Below are positions 1-7,319 of a stretch of 64,000 nt of DNA, piece after piece. Within the stretch, counting starts at the first letter, position 1, and every line of letters begins with the position of its first letter. This DNA comes from Sphingomonas sanxanigenens DSM 19645 = NX02 (lineage in GTDB: Bacteria; Pseudomonadota; Alphaproteobacteria; Sphingomonadales; Sphingomonadaceae). The stretch spans positions 4,292,501 through 4,356,500 of the forward strand of contig NZ_CP006644.1 of assembly GCF_000512205.2 (NCBI RefSeq), read 5' to 3'. The notes under the pieces were generated by a model, which was not told the DNA's origin, did not search any database, and saw nothing but the letters and a program-made list of their open reading frames with translations. Made by a program: the position numbers and the translations under genes.

Positions 1-861
1 CTGCCCTCGTTCAATCTCGTGATCGAGCCGACCGACGACATCGTCGTCCGCCTCGCCGCGGCCAAGACGATGTCGCGTCCGCCGCTGGGCAACCTCGCCG
101 GCGCGACGACGGTGAGCGTTTCGGGCGGTTCCCGCACGGTGAACAGCGGCAACGCCTTCCTGAACCCGTTCAAGTCGGACAATGCCGACCTGTCGATCGA
201 ATGGTATCCGATGCGCGGGTCGATCGTTTCGGCCGGCCTCTTCTACAAGAAGATCAATTCCTACATCCAGGGCAACACCGTCACCGCGCCCTATTCGACC
301 ACCGGCCTGCCCGTGGAGCTGCTCGCCGGCACCGGCGTGACGCCCGATACCGATTTCGTCATCACCAGCGTGATCAACACGCCGGGCGGCCCGCTGAAGG
401 GCATCGAGCTCAACCTGCAGCAGCAGCTGAGCTTCCTGCCGGCGCCGTTCGACGGCTTCGGCGTGCTCGCCAACTACACCTATGTCGACTCGAACATCGA
501 TTACCGGGCGGGCACCGCGCTGTTCAACGCGACCTTGCTCAACCTGTCGAAGAACTCGATCAACGGCACGCTCTATTATGAGAAGAACGGCTTCCAGGCG
601 CGTGTCTCGGCCAATTACCGCGACCAGTTCCTGACCGGCGTGCCCGCCTCGTTCAACCAGGACGTCGCGGGCACCCGGTCCGCCACCTATGTCGACGCTG
701 CGATTTCCTACGCGCTGACCGAGAATATCACGGTGAGCGTCGACGGCATCAACCTGACCAACCAGGCGGATGTGCAGTACACCGACTCCACCGCGCAGCG
801 CTGGGTCAACTACCGCCTTAACGGCCGCCAATTCTATCTGGGGGTGCGCGCCACCTTCTGA
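1..861 (+). CDS. TonB-dependent receptor, C-terminal part (5' end outside window)
   Basis: The reading frame is open from base 1, so the N-terminal signal, TonB box and plug domain lie outside the window. The roughly 286 visible residues look like the end of an outer-membrane beta-barrel: alternating short strands rich in Tyr, Gly and Asn, with several inward-turn motifs, ending in YLGVRATF with the terminal Phe typical of TonB-dependent receptors. Such receptors import large or scarce ligands (siderophores, glycans, vitamins) using TonB energy. The substrate cannot be told from this part. The GntR regulator and GMC oxidoreductase that follow suggest a catabolic locus, but that is inference. 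A strong terminator follows the stop codon. Confidence 0.85.
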   Translation: MPSFNLVIEPTDDIVVRLAAAKTMSRPPLGNLAGATTVSVSGGSRTVNSGNAFLNPFKSDNADLSIEWYPMRGSIVSAGLFYKKINSYIQGNTVTAPYSTTGLPVELLAGTGVTPDTDFVITSVINTPGGPLKGIELNLQQQLSFLPAPFDGFGVLANYTYVDSNIDYRAGTALFNATLLNLSKNSINGTLYYEKNGFQARVSANYRDQFLTGVPASFNQDVAGTRSATYVDAAISYALTENITVSVDGINLTNQADVQYTDSTAQRWVNYRLNGRQFYLGVRATF

Positions 862-921
862 ACGATCTTTCCGATCCTATGTCGTGTCACTCTGGAATCC
901 CTTCTCTCCGACACGACCCCT

Positions 922-959
922 GGGGGCGCTGCACACGTGCAGCGCCCCCTGTTTTTTTT
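922..959 (+). terminator. Intrinsic terminator of the TonB-dependent receptor gene
   Basis: A perfect 13-bp GC-rich inverted repeat (arms 922-934 and 937-949) is followed by eight T residues at 952-959, 61 bases after the receptor stop codon. This is a textbook rho-independent terminator for plus-strand transcription. The rest of the 862-1153 gap holds no other gene. Confidence 0.93.
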
Positions 960-1153
960 GCCATGTGTGATGCCCATCGCGCTTGTCCGGATCGGCCTGC
1001 CGATCCACGGCAAAAATGCCGGCGGCGTTGGTCGCGCGGGCTTCAGGATAAATATTGGGCACCGGTGTGCGCGCCGGATCATCCCACAATATGGTTACGA
1101 TTCGCTGTATATGGTCGTCAACCTATGCTATATGTAGCCAACTGATATGACAA

Positions 1154-1891
1154 GTGGCTGACGAAGGACCGAGATTGACGGGCAGGAACGCGGAAGACAG
1201 CAGCGGTTCGCTGACCGACAGGCTGTTCGCCACGCTGGAGGCGGGTATCAGATCCGGCCGCTATCTCCCCGGCTGCAAGCTCCCCAGCCAGAAGGATATC
1301 GCCGAGGACGCCGGCGTCAGCCGCACGGTGGTGCGTGAGGCAGTGGCGCGGCTGGCGGCGAAGGGCGTGCTCGTCTCCCGCCAGGGATCGGGTGTGTTCG
1401 TGGAGGAGGTGCCCGATTTCCGCGCCTTCCAGATCGCGCCGGATGAATTGCAGGAACTTGCCGACGTCATCCGGCTGCTCGAGATCAGGCTCGCGGTAGA
1501 GACCGAGATGGCCGGCCTCGCCGCCGCGCGCCGCACCACCGCGGACATCACCGCGATGAAGACCGCGCTCGACGACATGGCCGCGTTCCGCTCCGACCCC
1601 GCCGCCGCCGCGGAAGCCGATGCCCGTTTCCACGCGGCGATCGCGCGCGCGACGCAGAATGATTATTTCCCGCGCATGATCGATTTCATCGGCGTGCGCC
1701 TCGTCCCGCGCCGGACGCTGCTGCTGCGCGGCCATTCCGCGGACGAACAGGATGCCTATGCGGAAAAGGTGCTGCGCGAGCATGAGGCGATCTTCGACGC
1801 GATCGTCCGCATGGAAAGCGCCGCCGCCCGCAACGCCGCCCGCCAGCACATGCAGGAAAGCCTGACGCGCCACCAGATGCTGGCGCGCTGA
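1154..1891 (+). CDS. GntR-family transcriptional regulator with FCD ligand domain
   Basis: A 245-residue regulator of the FadR subfamily. Residues about 20-85 form the GntR winged helix-turn-helix (LPSQKDIAEDAGVSRTVVREA, then the GSGVFV wing). Residues about 105-240 form the all-helical FCD domain, with the expected metal/ligand cluster at Asp156, His160, His210 and His232. FCD regulators usually respond to small organic acids and repress neighbouring transport or catabolic genes. The natural targets here are the receptor upstream or the convergent GMC oxidoreductase (inference). The GTG at 1154 is the start used; an ATG just upstream at 1147 stops after four codons. The ligand is not predictable. 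Confidence 0.85.
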   Translation: MADEGPRLTGRNAEDSSGSLTDRLFATLEAGIRSGRYLPGCKLPSQKDIAEDAGVSRTVVREAVARLAAKGVLVSRQGSGVFVEEVPDFRAFQIAPDELQELADVIRLLEIRLAVETEMAGLAAARRTTADITAMKTALDDMAAFRSDPAAAAEADARFHAAIARATQNDYFPRMIDFIGVRLVPRRTLLLRGHSADEQDAYAEKVLREHEAIFDAIVRMESAAARNAARQHMQESLTRHQMLAR

Positions 1892-1921
1892 GCGGCGCTC
1901 CCCCAAGGGAAGGAGCGCCGC
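1892..1921. terminator. Shared hairpin between convergent genes
   Basis: A perfect 10-bp inverted repeat (1892-1901 and 1912-1921, 10-base loop) sits between the GntR gene and the convergent GMC oxidoreductase gene. No T tract is present, so termination strength is uncertain, but its position suits a bidirectional terminator. Confidence 0.45.
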
Positions 1922-1945
1922 CCATGCCCGCCCGCGTTGGCGGAC

Positions 1946-3556
1946 TTACAACCCGTACTGACGCCGCAGGATATCCGCCGCACGCTCGCCCACGATCGTG
2001 CAGGGTGCCTGGGTATTGCCGGTCGGCACCTTCGGCAGGATCGAACCATCCGCCACGCGCAAGCGCCCGACACCGTGGACGGCAAGCGAGGCATCGACCA
2101 CCGCCATGTCGTCCAGCCCCATCCGCGCGGTGCCGCACTGGTGCCAGTAGGTGACGGCCGCATCGCGGATGAAGGCGTCGTCGAGATCGTTGCCGTCCCC
2201 CGGAATCGCCTCACGGCTGACGAAGGGATCGAACGCCGCCTGATTGCCCAGGTCGCGGCAGAGCTTCACGCAGGCCCGCGCCGCCTCCATGTCGCGCGGA
2301 TCGGACATCATGTTGGCATCGACCACCGGTGCCATGGCCGGGTCCGCCGATTGCAGCCGCACCTGCCCGCGGCTGTGCGGATGCGCGAGCCCCGCGAACA
2401 TCGTCCAGCCATGCTCGGGGACACCGCAGGCGGCGGTGCGTTCGCTCGGCACGGGGAACTCGACCTGGCAGAACAGCAGGTCCGGCGCCTCCAGATCGGG
2501 CCGGCTCTTCCAGTACAAGGTCGCCTCGCTGCCGCTGTTGCGGGGCGCGATCGGCGCGCGATATTCCCAGGTGAGGCCGAACGAGACATGATCCTGCAGG
2601 TTCCGGCCGACGCCCGGCAGATGGCGCACGAGCGGGATTCCCAGCCGGTCGAGTTCGCCGCGGTCGCCGATGCCGGAGAGCATGAGCAGCTTCGGCGTAT
2701 TGATCGCACCGGTCGAGATGATGACCTCGGTACCTGCGGTGATCGCCCGGATCCGGCCCGCCAGCTCGATTTCCACGCCCGATGCCTGCGTGCCGTCGAA
2801 CAGGATCCGGCGGACCAGCGTGTCGGTCAGGATGGTCAGGTTCGGACGGTCGGCGACGGGGTGGACATAGGCGCGGTACAGCGAGTGGCGCCGGCCGTCG
2901 CGCACCAGCATGTCGGTGTAGGCGGCCCCTCCCCCGCTCTCCATCATCCGCCCGTTGGGGCTGTCGAAGGTCGGAATGCCAAGCGCGCTGGCGGCGTCCA
3001 GCAGGCCGCCGGCGATCGGGCTCGGATCGTTGGCCGGCTGGACCCACACCGGCCCCGCGGTGCCGCGATAGTCGGGGTCGGGTTTGCCCTGCCAGTTCTC
3101 GATGCGGCGATAGATGCCGAGCACGGCATCATAGCCCCAGCCATCGTCGCCGGACACGGCAGCGAAATGGTCCCAGTCGCTGCGGTGGCCGCGCGCCCAG
3201 ACCATGACGTTGACGCTGGACCCGCCGCCGAGCCCCTTGCCCATCGACATGGAGAGTGCCCGCCCGCCGAGATGCGGGTTCGGCTCGGCCGCGAAGCCCC
3301 AATCGCGCTCGCTGCCGAGGTTGAGCGGCCAGCGGCCGGGATCCATCACGACCTCGTCCTCGTCGCTGCCGCCGGCTTCGATCAGGAGCACGCTGCAGCC
3401 GGGGTTTTCGGCGAGGCGGCGTGCGATCACCGAACCCGCCGCGCCGGCGCCGCAGACGATGAAATCATAAGCGGTCTTGACGTCGGCCCGGCGCCGGGCC
3501 TGGTTCTCGCGCGCACGCCGATCGAAGTCGGCATCGCCGAAGGATGAATGAGACAT
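1946..3556 (-). CDS. GMC-family FAD-dependent oxidoreductase (choline-dehydrogenase-like)
   Basis: A 536-residue flavoprotein of the glucose-methanol-choline family. The FAD-binding GAGAAG fold is at residues 36-41, the GMC signature GKGLGGGSSVN lies near residue 115, and the C-terminal catalytic pair is His472 (YWHQCGTARMG) and Asn514 (TGNTQAPC). These enzymes oxidise primary or secondary alcohols (sugars, choline, polyethylene glycol, aryl alcohols) and pass electrons to oxygen or an acceptor. The substrate cannot be read from sequence. The ATG at 3556 is chosen because AGAAGG precedes it at good spacing; an open extension upstream has no family resemblance. No signal peptide is visible, so it is probably cytosolic. 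It converges on the GntR gene. Confidence 0.9.
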   Translation of the reverse strand: MSHSSFGDADFDRRARENQARRRADVKTAYDFIVCGAGAAGSVIARRLAENPGCSVLLIEAGGSDEDEVVMDPGRWPLNLGSERDWGFAAEPNPHLGGRALSMSMGKGLGGGSSVNVMVWARGHRSDWDHFAAVSGDDGWGYDAVLGIYRRIENWQGKPDPDYRGTAGPVWVQPANDPSPIAGGLLDAASALGIPTFDSPNGRMMESGGGAAYTDMLVRDGRRHSLYRAYVHPVADRPNLTILTDTLVRRILFDGTQASGVEIELAGRIRAITAGTEVIISTGAINTPKLLMLSGIGDRGELDRLGIPLVRHLPGVGRNLQDHVSFGLTWEYRAPIAPRNSGSEATLYWKSRPDLEAPDLLFCQVEFPVPSERTAACGVPEHGWTMFAGLAHPHSRGQVRLQSADPAMAPVVDANMMSDPRDMEAARACVKLCRDLGNQAAFDPFVSREAIPGDGNDLDDAFIRDAAVTYWHQCGTARMGLDDMAVVDASLAVHGVGRLRVADGSILPKVPTGNTQAPCTIVGERAADILRRQYGL

Positions 3557-3606
3557 GTTCTGAACCTTCTCTGGTAAGCGCGGCACGTCGCCGCTTGCGC
3601 GCCGGA

Positions 3607-4416
3607 TCAGCGCGCTGTGGAGGACTGGCGGGCGGCTTCGTCGATCACGTCGGCGACGACCCTGGGCTGGGTCAGGAAGAGGGCATGGCTGGCTGAGACA
3701 TTGGTCACCCTGGCGCCGATGCGCTTGGCCATGCCCTGCAGCATGCGCTGGTCGAAGGCCTTGTCCTCCGTGGCGATCACCGCCCAGCTCGGCTTGGTCC
3801 GCCACGCGGCGTTCTGCAGCTTGACGCCGAAGCTCGCCATGTTGATCGGCACCTGCGAGGCGTTCAGGAAGGCGGCATCGGCCGGCGTCGCGTCCGCCGC
3901 GAAGCCGGCGACGAACTTGTCCGGCTTGATGAAGCCGAAGCCGTCCTTGCCGGTTTCGATCACGAATTCGGGCGGCGTCTTATAGCCTTCATATTGCTGC
4001 GCGGTGGTCTCGCCGGCGTCGGGCGACAGCGCGGACACATAGACCAGCCCGCGGACCCGGGGGTGCACCCCCGCCTCGGTGATGATCGTCCCGCCCCAGC
4101 TGTGGCCGACGAGGATGGCGGGACCATCCTGCCGGTCGAGCGCACGCCGGGTCGCGGCGACATCGTCGGCGAAGGAGGTCAGCGGGTTCTGGACGACGGT
4201 CACATGATAACCGCGTGCGGTGAGTTCCTGATAGACGCCGCGCCATCCCGATCCGTCCGCGAAGGCGCCGTGAACCAGCACGACATTCTTCACGGCCGCG
4301 GTGGCCGCCGTCCCGGCGGGATTTTCATGCGATTGCGCCAGCGCCGGCTGCTGGACGCCGACAGTGGCAGCAGCAGCGGCGGCAACGAATGCAACGGTGC
4401 GGATCGTCTTGAACAT
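3607..4416 (-). CDS. Secreted alpha/beta hydrolase
   Basis: A 269-residue hydrolase with an N-terminal signal peptide (MFKTIRTVAF, then an Ala-rich core, cleavage near ALAQ at residue 28), so it is predicted to be periplasmic. The fold signatures are VLVHGAFADGSGW (oxyanion region), the nucleophile elbow GHSWGG with Ser106, and the C-terminal His near residue 244 (SASHALF). It belongs to the broad esterase/lipase-like group PF12697, and the substrate is unknown. The ATG at 4416 is supported by GGAGGG four bases upstream. It is divergently transcribed from the OhrR-like regulator, and the shared promoter region carries two copies of a palindrome, so that regulator probably controls it (inference). 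Confidence 0.88.
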   Translation of the reverse strand: MFKTIRTVAFVAAAAAATVGVQQPALAQSHENPAGTAATAAVKNVVLVHGAFADGSGWRGVYQELTARGYHVTVVQNPLTSFADDVAATRRALDRQDGPAILVGHSWGGTIITEAGVHPRVRGLVYVSALSPDAGETTAQQYEGYKTPPEFVIETGKDGFGFIKPDKFVAGFAADATPADAAFLNASQVPINMASFGVKLQNAAWRTKPSWAVIATEDKAFDQRMLQGMAKRIGARVTNVSASHALFLTQPRVVADVIDEAARQSSTAR

Positions 4417-4446
4417 GGAACCCTCCATTGATATTGCGGCAATTGT

Positions 4447-4505
4447 TATCGCGATATCCATATCGTCGATGTGGATCGGCTTGTCCAGATAAATTTATCG
4501 CGATA
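4447..4505. promoter_or_regulatory. Twin palindromic operator, probable MarR/OhrR-like binding sites
   Basis: The perfect palindrome TATCGCGATA occurs twice (4447-4456 and 4496-4505), each time inside the longer shared word TTATCGCGATAT, with 49 bases between equivalent positions. Both copies lie in the 124-base divergent region between the hydrolase and the regulator. MarR-family dimers bind such short palindromes, usually overlapping their own promoter. The copy near the regulator is about 35 bases from its start codon, and the other about 31 bases from the hydrolase start. Confidence 0.7.
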
Positions 4506-4540
4506 TATGTTACGGCGGTAATGCGTAGGAGAATGAATTG

Positions 4541-5017
4541 ATGTCAGATGCAGCGACGGTGCCGGTGCCGCTGGAAGACCAGCTCTGCTTCGCGATCTAT
4601 TCCGCCGGGATCGCGATCCAGCGGGCCTACAAGCCGCTGCTCGACGGGCTCGGGCTGACCTATCCCCAGTACCTCGTGCTCAACGTGCTCTGGCGGCAGG
4701 ATCTGCAGACCGTCGGCAGCATCGCCCAGCAACTCGCGCTCGAATCCAGCACGCTCACCCCGTTGCTCAAGCGCCTCGAGACCGCCGGCCTGGTCGCGCG
4801 CGCGCGCAATCCGGCGAACGAGCGGCAGGTCGTCGTTTCACTGACGCCATCGGGCGATGCGCTGCGCTTCCGCGCCGGCTGCCTTGGCAATACGTTGCTG
4901 GAGGCTTCGGGCGAGACGCCGGCCGCGCTCGCCGACCTCAACCGCGAGGTCACCCGCCTGCGCGATGCGGTCTATGACCATATCGGCGCATGGGCGGCGC
5001 CCGAGGCGGCCGGCTAG
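4541..5017 (+). CDS. OhrR-like MarR-family regulator, probable thiol peroxide sensor
   Basis: A 158-residue MarR-family winged-helix protein with the N-terminal OhrR signature QLCFAIYSA. Cys16 aligns with the peroxidatic Cys22 of Xanthomonas OhrR. Tyr30 and Tyr41 keep exactly the spacing of its Tyr36 and Tyr47, which hydrogen-bond that cysteine. A second Cys at 114 could be the resolving residue of a 2-Cys type. OhrR repressors release DNA when organic hydroperoxides oxidise the cysteine. Here the partner is not ohr/osmC but a secreted hydrolase, so the true signal may differ. AGGAGA eight bases before ATG 4541 decides the start. It ends three bases from the convergent SDR remnant. Confidence 0.86.
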   Translation: MSDAATVPVPLEDQLCFAIYSAGIAIQRAYKPLLDGLGLTYPQYLVLNVLWRQDLQTVGSIAQQLALESSTLTPLLKRLETAGLVARARNPANERQVVVSLTPSGDALRFRAGCLGNTLLEASGETPAALADLNREVTRLRDAVYDHIGAWAAPEAAG

Positions 5018-5020
5018 CGC

Positions 5021-5202
5021 TCAGGCGGTCGGCACGGTCCCGCCGTCGATGACATATTCGGTGCCGGTGATGCTGCCCCACGATCGGACGCCAGGAACGC
5101 GATCAGGCTGGCGACCTCCTCCGGGCGGGACGGCCGGCCGATCGAAATGCCGCCCAGCGAGTCCATGATGCGCTTGCCTTGCAAGCTGAGAAACGGGGTC
5201 AT
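5021..5202 (-). pseudogene. Short-chain dehydrogenase remnant: internal deletion plus frameshift
   Basis: The reading starts MTPFLSLQGKR, the usual opening of a classical SDR. It jumps straight to the C-terminal SDR segment (GRPSRPEEVASLIAFLASDR) and then, in a shifted frame, to TGTEYVIDGGTVPTA before a stop at 5021. Roughly 190 codons with the cofactor loop and the catalytic Tyr-x-x-x-Lys are missing. Removing one base near 5080 would restore the tail frame. Its ATG overlaps the stop codon of the NTF2-like gene (ATGA), the layout of a once-intact two-gene operon. It cannot encode an active enzyme. Confidence 0.85.
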
Positions 5203-5528
5203 GCCACGATCTCCAGACCCGCGATCTTCCCGCCATCCAGCGTGAAGCCGTAGCGCAGATCGACAGGACTGCCGGGGAAGTCGCCGGCGACATGGCCGGT
5301 CACGACCGTCCGGTCGCCCTCCATCGCGATGGCAACCGGCTCGACGGTGTAGCTGTATTTCTGCGAGGATGCCGTCTTCCACTGCCGGATCGCGTCCCTT
5401 CCGGAATAAGCGTGTCCCTCATCCCGGACGATGGCTTCGTCGGAAAAGCATCGTGCAACGCCATCCGCATCCTTCGCTGCGTCAGCGGCAAAATAATCGG
5501 CAATGGGCTTCGGTAGCGCGATCGCCAT
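5199..5528 (-). CDS. NTF2/SnoaL-like small protein
   Basis: A 109-residue protein with the cone-shaped NTF2-like pattern: an N-terminal helix ADYFAADAAKDADGVARCF, then DEAIVRDEGHAYSGRDAIRQW and antiparallel strands with VVTGHVAGDFPGSPVDLRYGF. The family includes polyketide cyclases, ketosteroid isomerases and many uncharacterised proteins that bind small hydrophobic ligands. No firm function can be assigned. It sits directly upstream of the SDR remnant, with start and stop codons overlapping, a pairing common in detoxification or tailoring operons. The gene itself looks intact although its partner has decayed. Confidence 0.75.
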   Translation of the reverse strand: MAIALPKPIADYFAADAAKDADGVARCFSDEAIVRDEGHAYSGRDAIRQWKTASSQKYSYTVEPVAIAMEGDRTVVTGHVAGDFPGSPVDLRYGFTLDGGKIAGLEIVA

Positions 5529-5824
5529 CTTCGTCTCCTTCGGTCGGCCGATGCACGGCAGCGCGGCTGTCGCGGTGCGGCTGCATCCTTGTCTTCGATG
5601 CCGATTTAGCGACGGGCCCGCCCCAAGATAATCGGGACGATATGGGATGTGATGTTACGAAAGGCGGGACAATGGGCCGCCATAGCCTGATCGAGCGGAT
5701 TCGGTGCTCGCTCGACACCTTCGAAGGGCCCTGTGGGTGGAACAGAGGCACGAAGCACCGAACAGAATCGCACGCGCTACGTTCTTTTTCTCGAGAGCAA
5801 CAAACCCACACCGAAGGAAGCGGT
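5529..5824. other. Intergenic region without a supported gene
   Basis: The roughly 296 bases between the divergent NTF2-like gene and the frameshifted dehydrogenase hold no reading frame with family resemblance. GAAGGAAG at about 5814-5821 is the ribosome binding site of the dehydrogenase. I see no clear promoter or repeat. Confidence 0.5.
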
Positions 5825-6786
5825 ATGAAAGCGGCGATTTACGACAAGGCGGGCGGCCCCGACGTGCTCAGATATGCGGATGTGCCCGATCCGGTATGCG
5901 CCGACGACGGTCTCGTCATCCAGGTCAAGGCGGTGTCGATCGAGGGCGGTGACACGATCAACAGGGCCACGCAGGAGCCACCCCATCCCGCCTATGTCAT
6001 GGGTTACGCGGCTGCCGGAGAGGTTGTCGAGGTCGGGCGCAATGTTCTCGGCTTCTCCATCGGTCAACCTGTCACGACGATGGGAATGGACGGCTCGCAC
6101 GCCGAATTGCGCTCAGTATCGGCGAAGACGAGTTGGGCAGTACCTGATGGGCTCGATTACGGCGCGGCTGCCGCAATCCCGATCGCCTTCGGCACGCTCA
6201 CCAGTGCCTGCACGCGGCTGGGCGGCTCCGGGAAAGCGAGACGGTGCTCGTTCAGGGCGGCGCGGGCGGCGTGGGCATTGCGCTGATCCAGCTGGCCAAG
6301 CTGGCTGGCGCACGCGTCATCGCTACCGTGTCGGGTCGGGAGCGGGCGGACCGACTGCTGCGGCTGGGCCTTGATGCCGCGATCGACCATCGGGCCGAGA
6401 ACGTCGCGGACGCTGTCCGCCGGTTGACGGATGGAGCCGGTGCCGACCTGGTCGTCGACCCCGTCGGCGGACATACACTCCCAGCTTCCCTTGCGTCGCT
6501 GAAGCCGCATGGGCGGCTCGTATTTGTCGGCAACGCTGGTGGCGGTGAACTGACACTGGATCTGTGGCCCGCGATGATGGCCAACCTGTCCCTGACCGGC
6601 GTGTTCATGGGGGCCGAGTTCGACAAGGAAACGGTTTACCAGAACGTAGCCGGGTTGCTCGCGCAAGCCGCGCGCGGCGAAATCGACGTCGTAATCGATA
6701 GGCGCTTCGCGCTCGCCGAAGCGGCCCAAGCGCACCGGTATATTGCCGAGAATCAAGGGTTCGGTCGGGTTCTACTGATTGCCTGA
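5825..6786 (+). pseudogene. Frameshifted MDR-family NADPH:quinone oxidoreductase / alcohol dehydrogenase
   Basis: Two adjoining frames make one medium-chain dehydrogenase/reductase of about 320 residues. The first frame (MKAAIYDKAGGPDVLRY through AIPIAFGTLTSACTRLGG) supplies the catalytic domain. The second (ETVLVQGGAGGVGIALIQLAKLAGA through GFGRVLLIA) supplies the Rossmann cofactor domain with its GGAGGVG loop. The join falls at about 6225-6232, where one missing base explains the shift. The first frame otherwise runs to a stop at 6286. No zinc-ligand pattern is seen, pointing to the quinone-oxidoreductase type. It is either a recent pseudogene or a sequencing error; the decayed SDR nearby favours real decay. 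Confidence 0.82.
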
Positions 6787-6814
6787 CGGCTCTATTCGCT
6801 GCAGCATCGACGTC

Positions 6815-6928
6815 ATGTCCCTGGATAAGTTCTTTGCGAGATCGAGACCTGTCGTCGTTTCGCTCGCTGGCTGGATCACGGGCGGAATCACGGAGTTCAC
6901 GCAGCAGAAGATGCGCAAGGGGGCGTGA
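6815..6928 (+). CDS. Tiny ORF coupled to the next frame, unknown
   Basis: A 37-codon frame starting ATG at 6815 (MSLDKFFARSRPVVV) and ending TGA at 6926-6928. The next ATG overlaps it (TGATG). One moderately hydrophobic stretch (PVVVSLAGWITGG) is visible. There is no recognisable family. It may be a remnant of a larger gene or a chance frame, since the surrounding segment is decayed. Confidence 0.25.
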   Translation: MSLDKFFARSRPVVVSLAGWITGGITEFTQQKMRKGA

Positions 6929-7191
6929 TGAAAGACGTCGCCGTGCCGATGCACCCGTTCTGGCTGGCCGAGTTGCAGGAGCGGATCCGCGCGCTGATGG
7001 ACAAGGATGCGGTGCGCGAGGTCGGCTCGATCCTTGGCGTGTCGCCTGAGATTGTGCGCCATTACGGCAAGCGTGCGGGCGCTGATGATCGCGAAAGCGC
7101 CGCAGCCCACCGGGGGCAAAATCACCCCGATCGCAGGGCTAAAAGCTTCGAAGCGATGCCACCGAAAACCGCAGCATCCTGCGCGTGGTGA
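6928..7191 (+). CDS. Unrecognised 87-residue ORF abutting tRNA-Glu; possible recombinase or HTH remnant
   Basis: The frame begins MKDVAVPMHPFWLAELQERI and contains EVGSILGVSPEIVRHYGKRAG. That segment can be read either as the end of a tyrosine recombinase (a Gly-x-Ser-x5-His-Tyr pattern around the nucleophile) or as a simple helix-turn-helix. The remaining 35 residues look random, and the stop at 7189-7191 falls inside the 3' end of the tRNA-Glu gene. Its position beside a tRNA 3' end fits an integrase remnant, but no arm-binding or catalytic Arg/His boxes are visible. I do not assign a function. Confidence 0.3.
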   Translation: MKDVAVPMHPFWLAELQERIRALMDKDAVREVGSILGVSPEIVRHYGKRAGADDRESAAAHRGQNHPDRRAKSFEAMPPKTAASCAW

Positions 7192-7260
7192 CCCCTACGG
7201 GAATCGAACCCGTGTTTCAGCCGTGAAAGGGCCGCGTCCTAACCGCTAGACGAAGGGGCC
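7186..7260 (-). tRNA. tRNA-Glu (UUC anticodon), CCA encoded
   Basis: The minus strand folds as a 75-nt tRNA: acceptor stem GGCCCCT pairing with AGGGGTC, D-arm with TAGCGGTTAGGAC, anticodon loop CTTTCAC (anticodon TTC), and T-arm GGGTTCGAATCCC. The terminal CCA is encoded at 7186-7188. Anticodon and identity elements match bacterial tRNA-Glu. Its 3' end faces the decayed gene stretch at 5.0-7.2 kb, a usual integration point for mobile elements. Confidence 0.96.
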
Positions 7261-7277
7261 GCTCGGTGCGGGCCGTC

Positions 7278-7306
7278 CGCTTAGGAGCTTGCGACGATAC
7301 GGTCAA
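7278..7306 (-). promoter_or_regulatory. Probable promoter of tRNA-Glu
   Basis: On the minus strand TTGACC (7301-7306) is followed after exactly 17 bases by TAAGCG (7278-7283). The predicted transcription start lies about ten bases before the tRNA 5' end. The same TTGACC -35 element occurs at the str-operon promoter. Confidence 0.55.
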
Positions 7307-7319
7307 GGGGGCGATTCAA

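Noticed and set aside
1095-1140. Possible GntR operator (ATATGGTCGTCAACCTAT region) before the FCD regulator
   Set aside because: Only a partial inverted repeat with several mismatches, not strong enough to call.
6928-7191. Calling the 87-residue ORF an integrase
   Set aside because: Only one short segment resembles a recombinase tail and the upstream catalytic boxes are absent, so it is listed as unknown.
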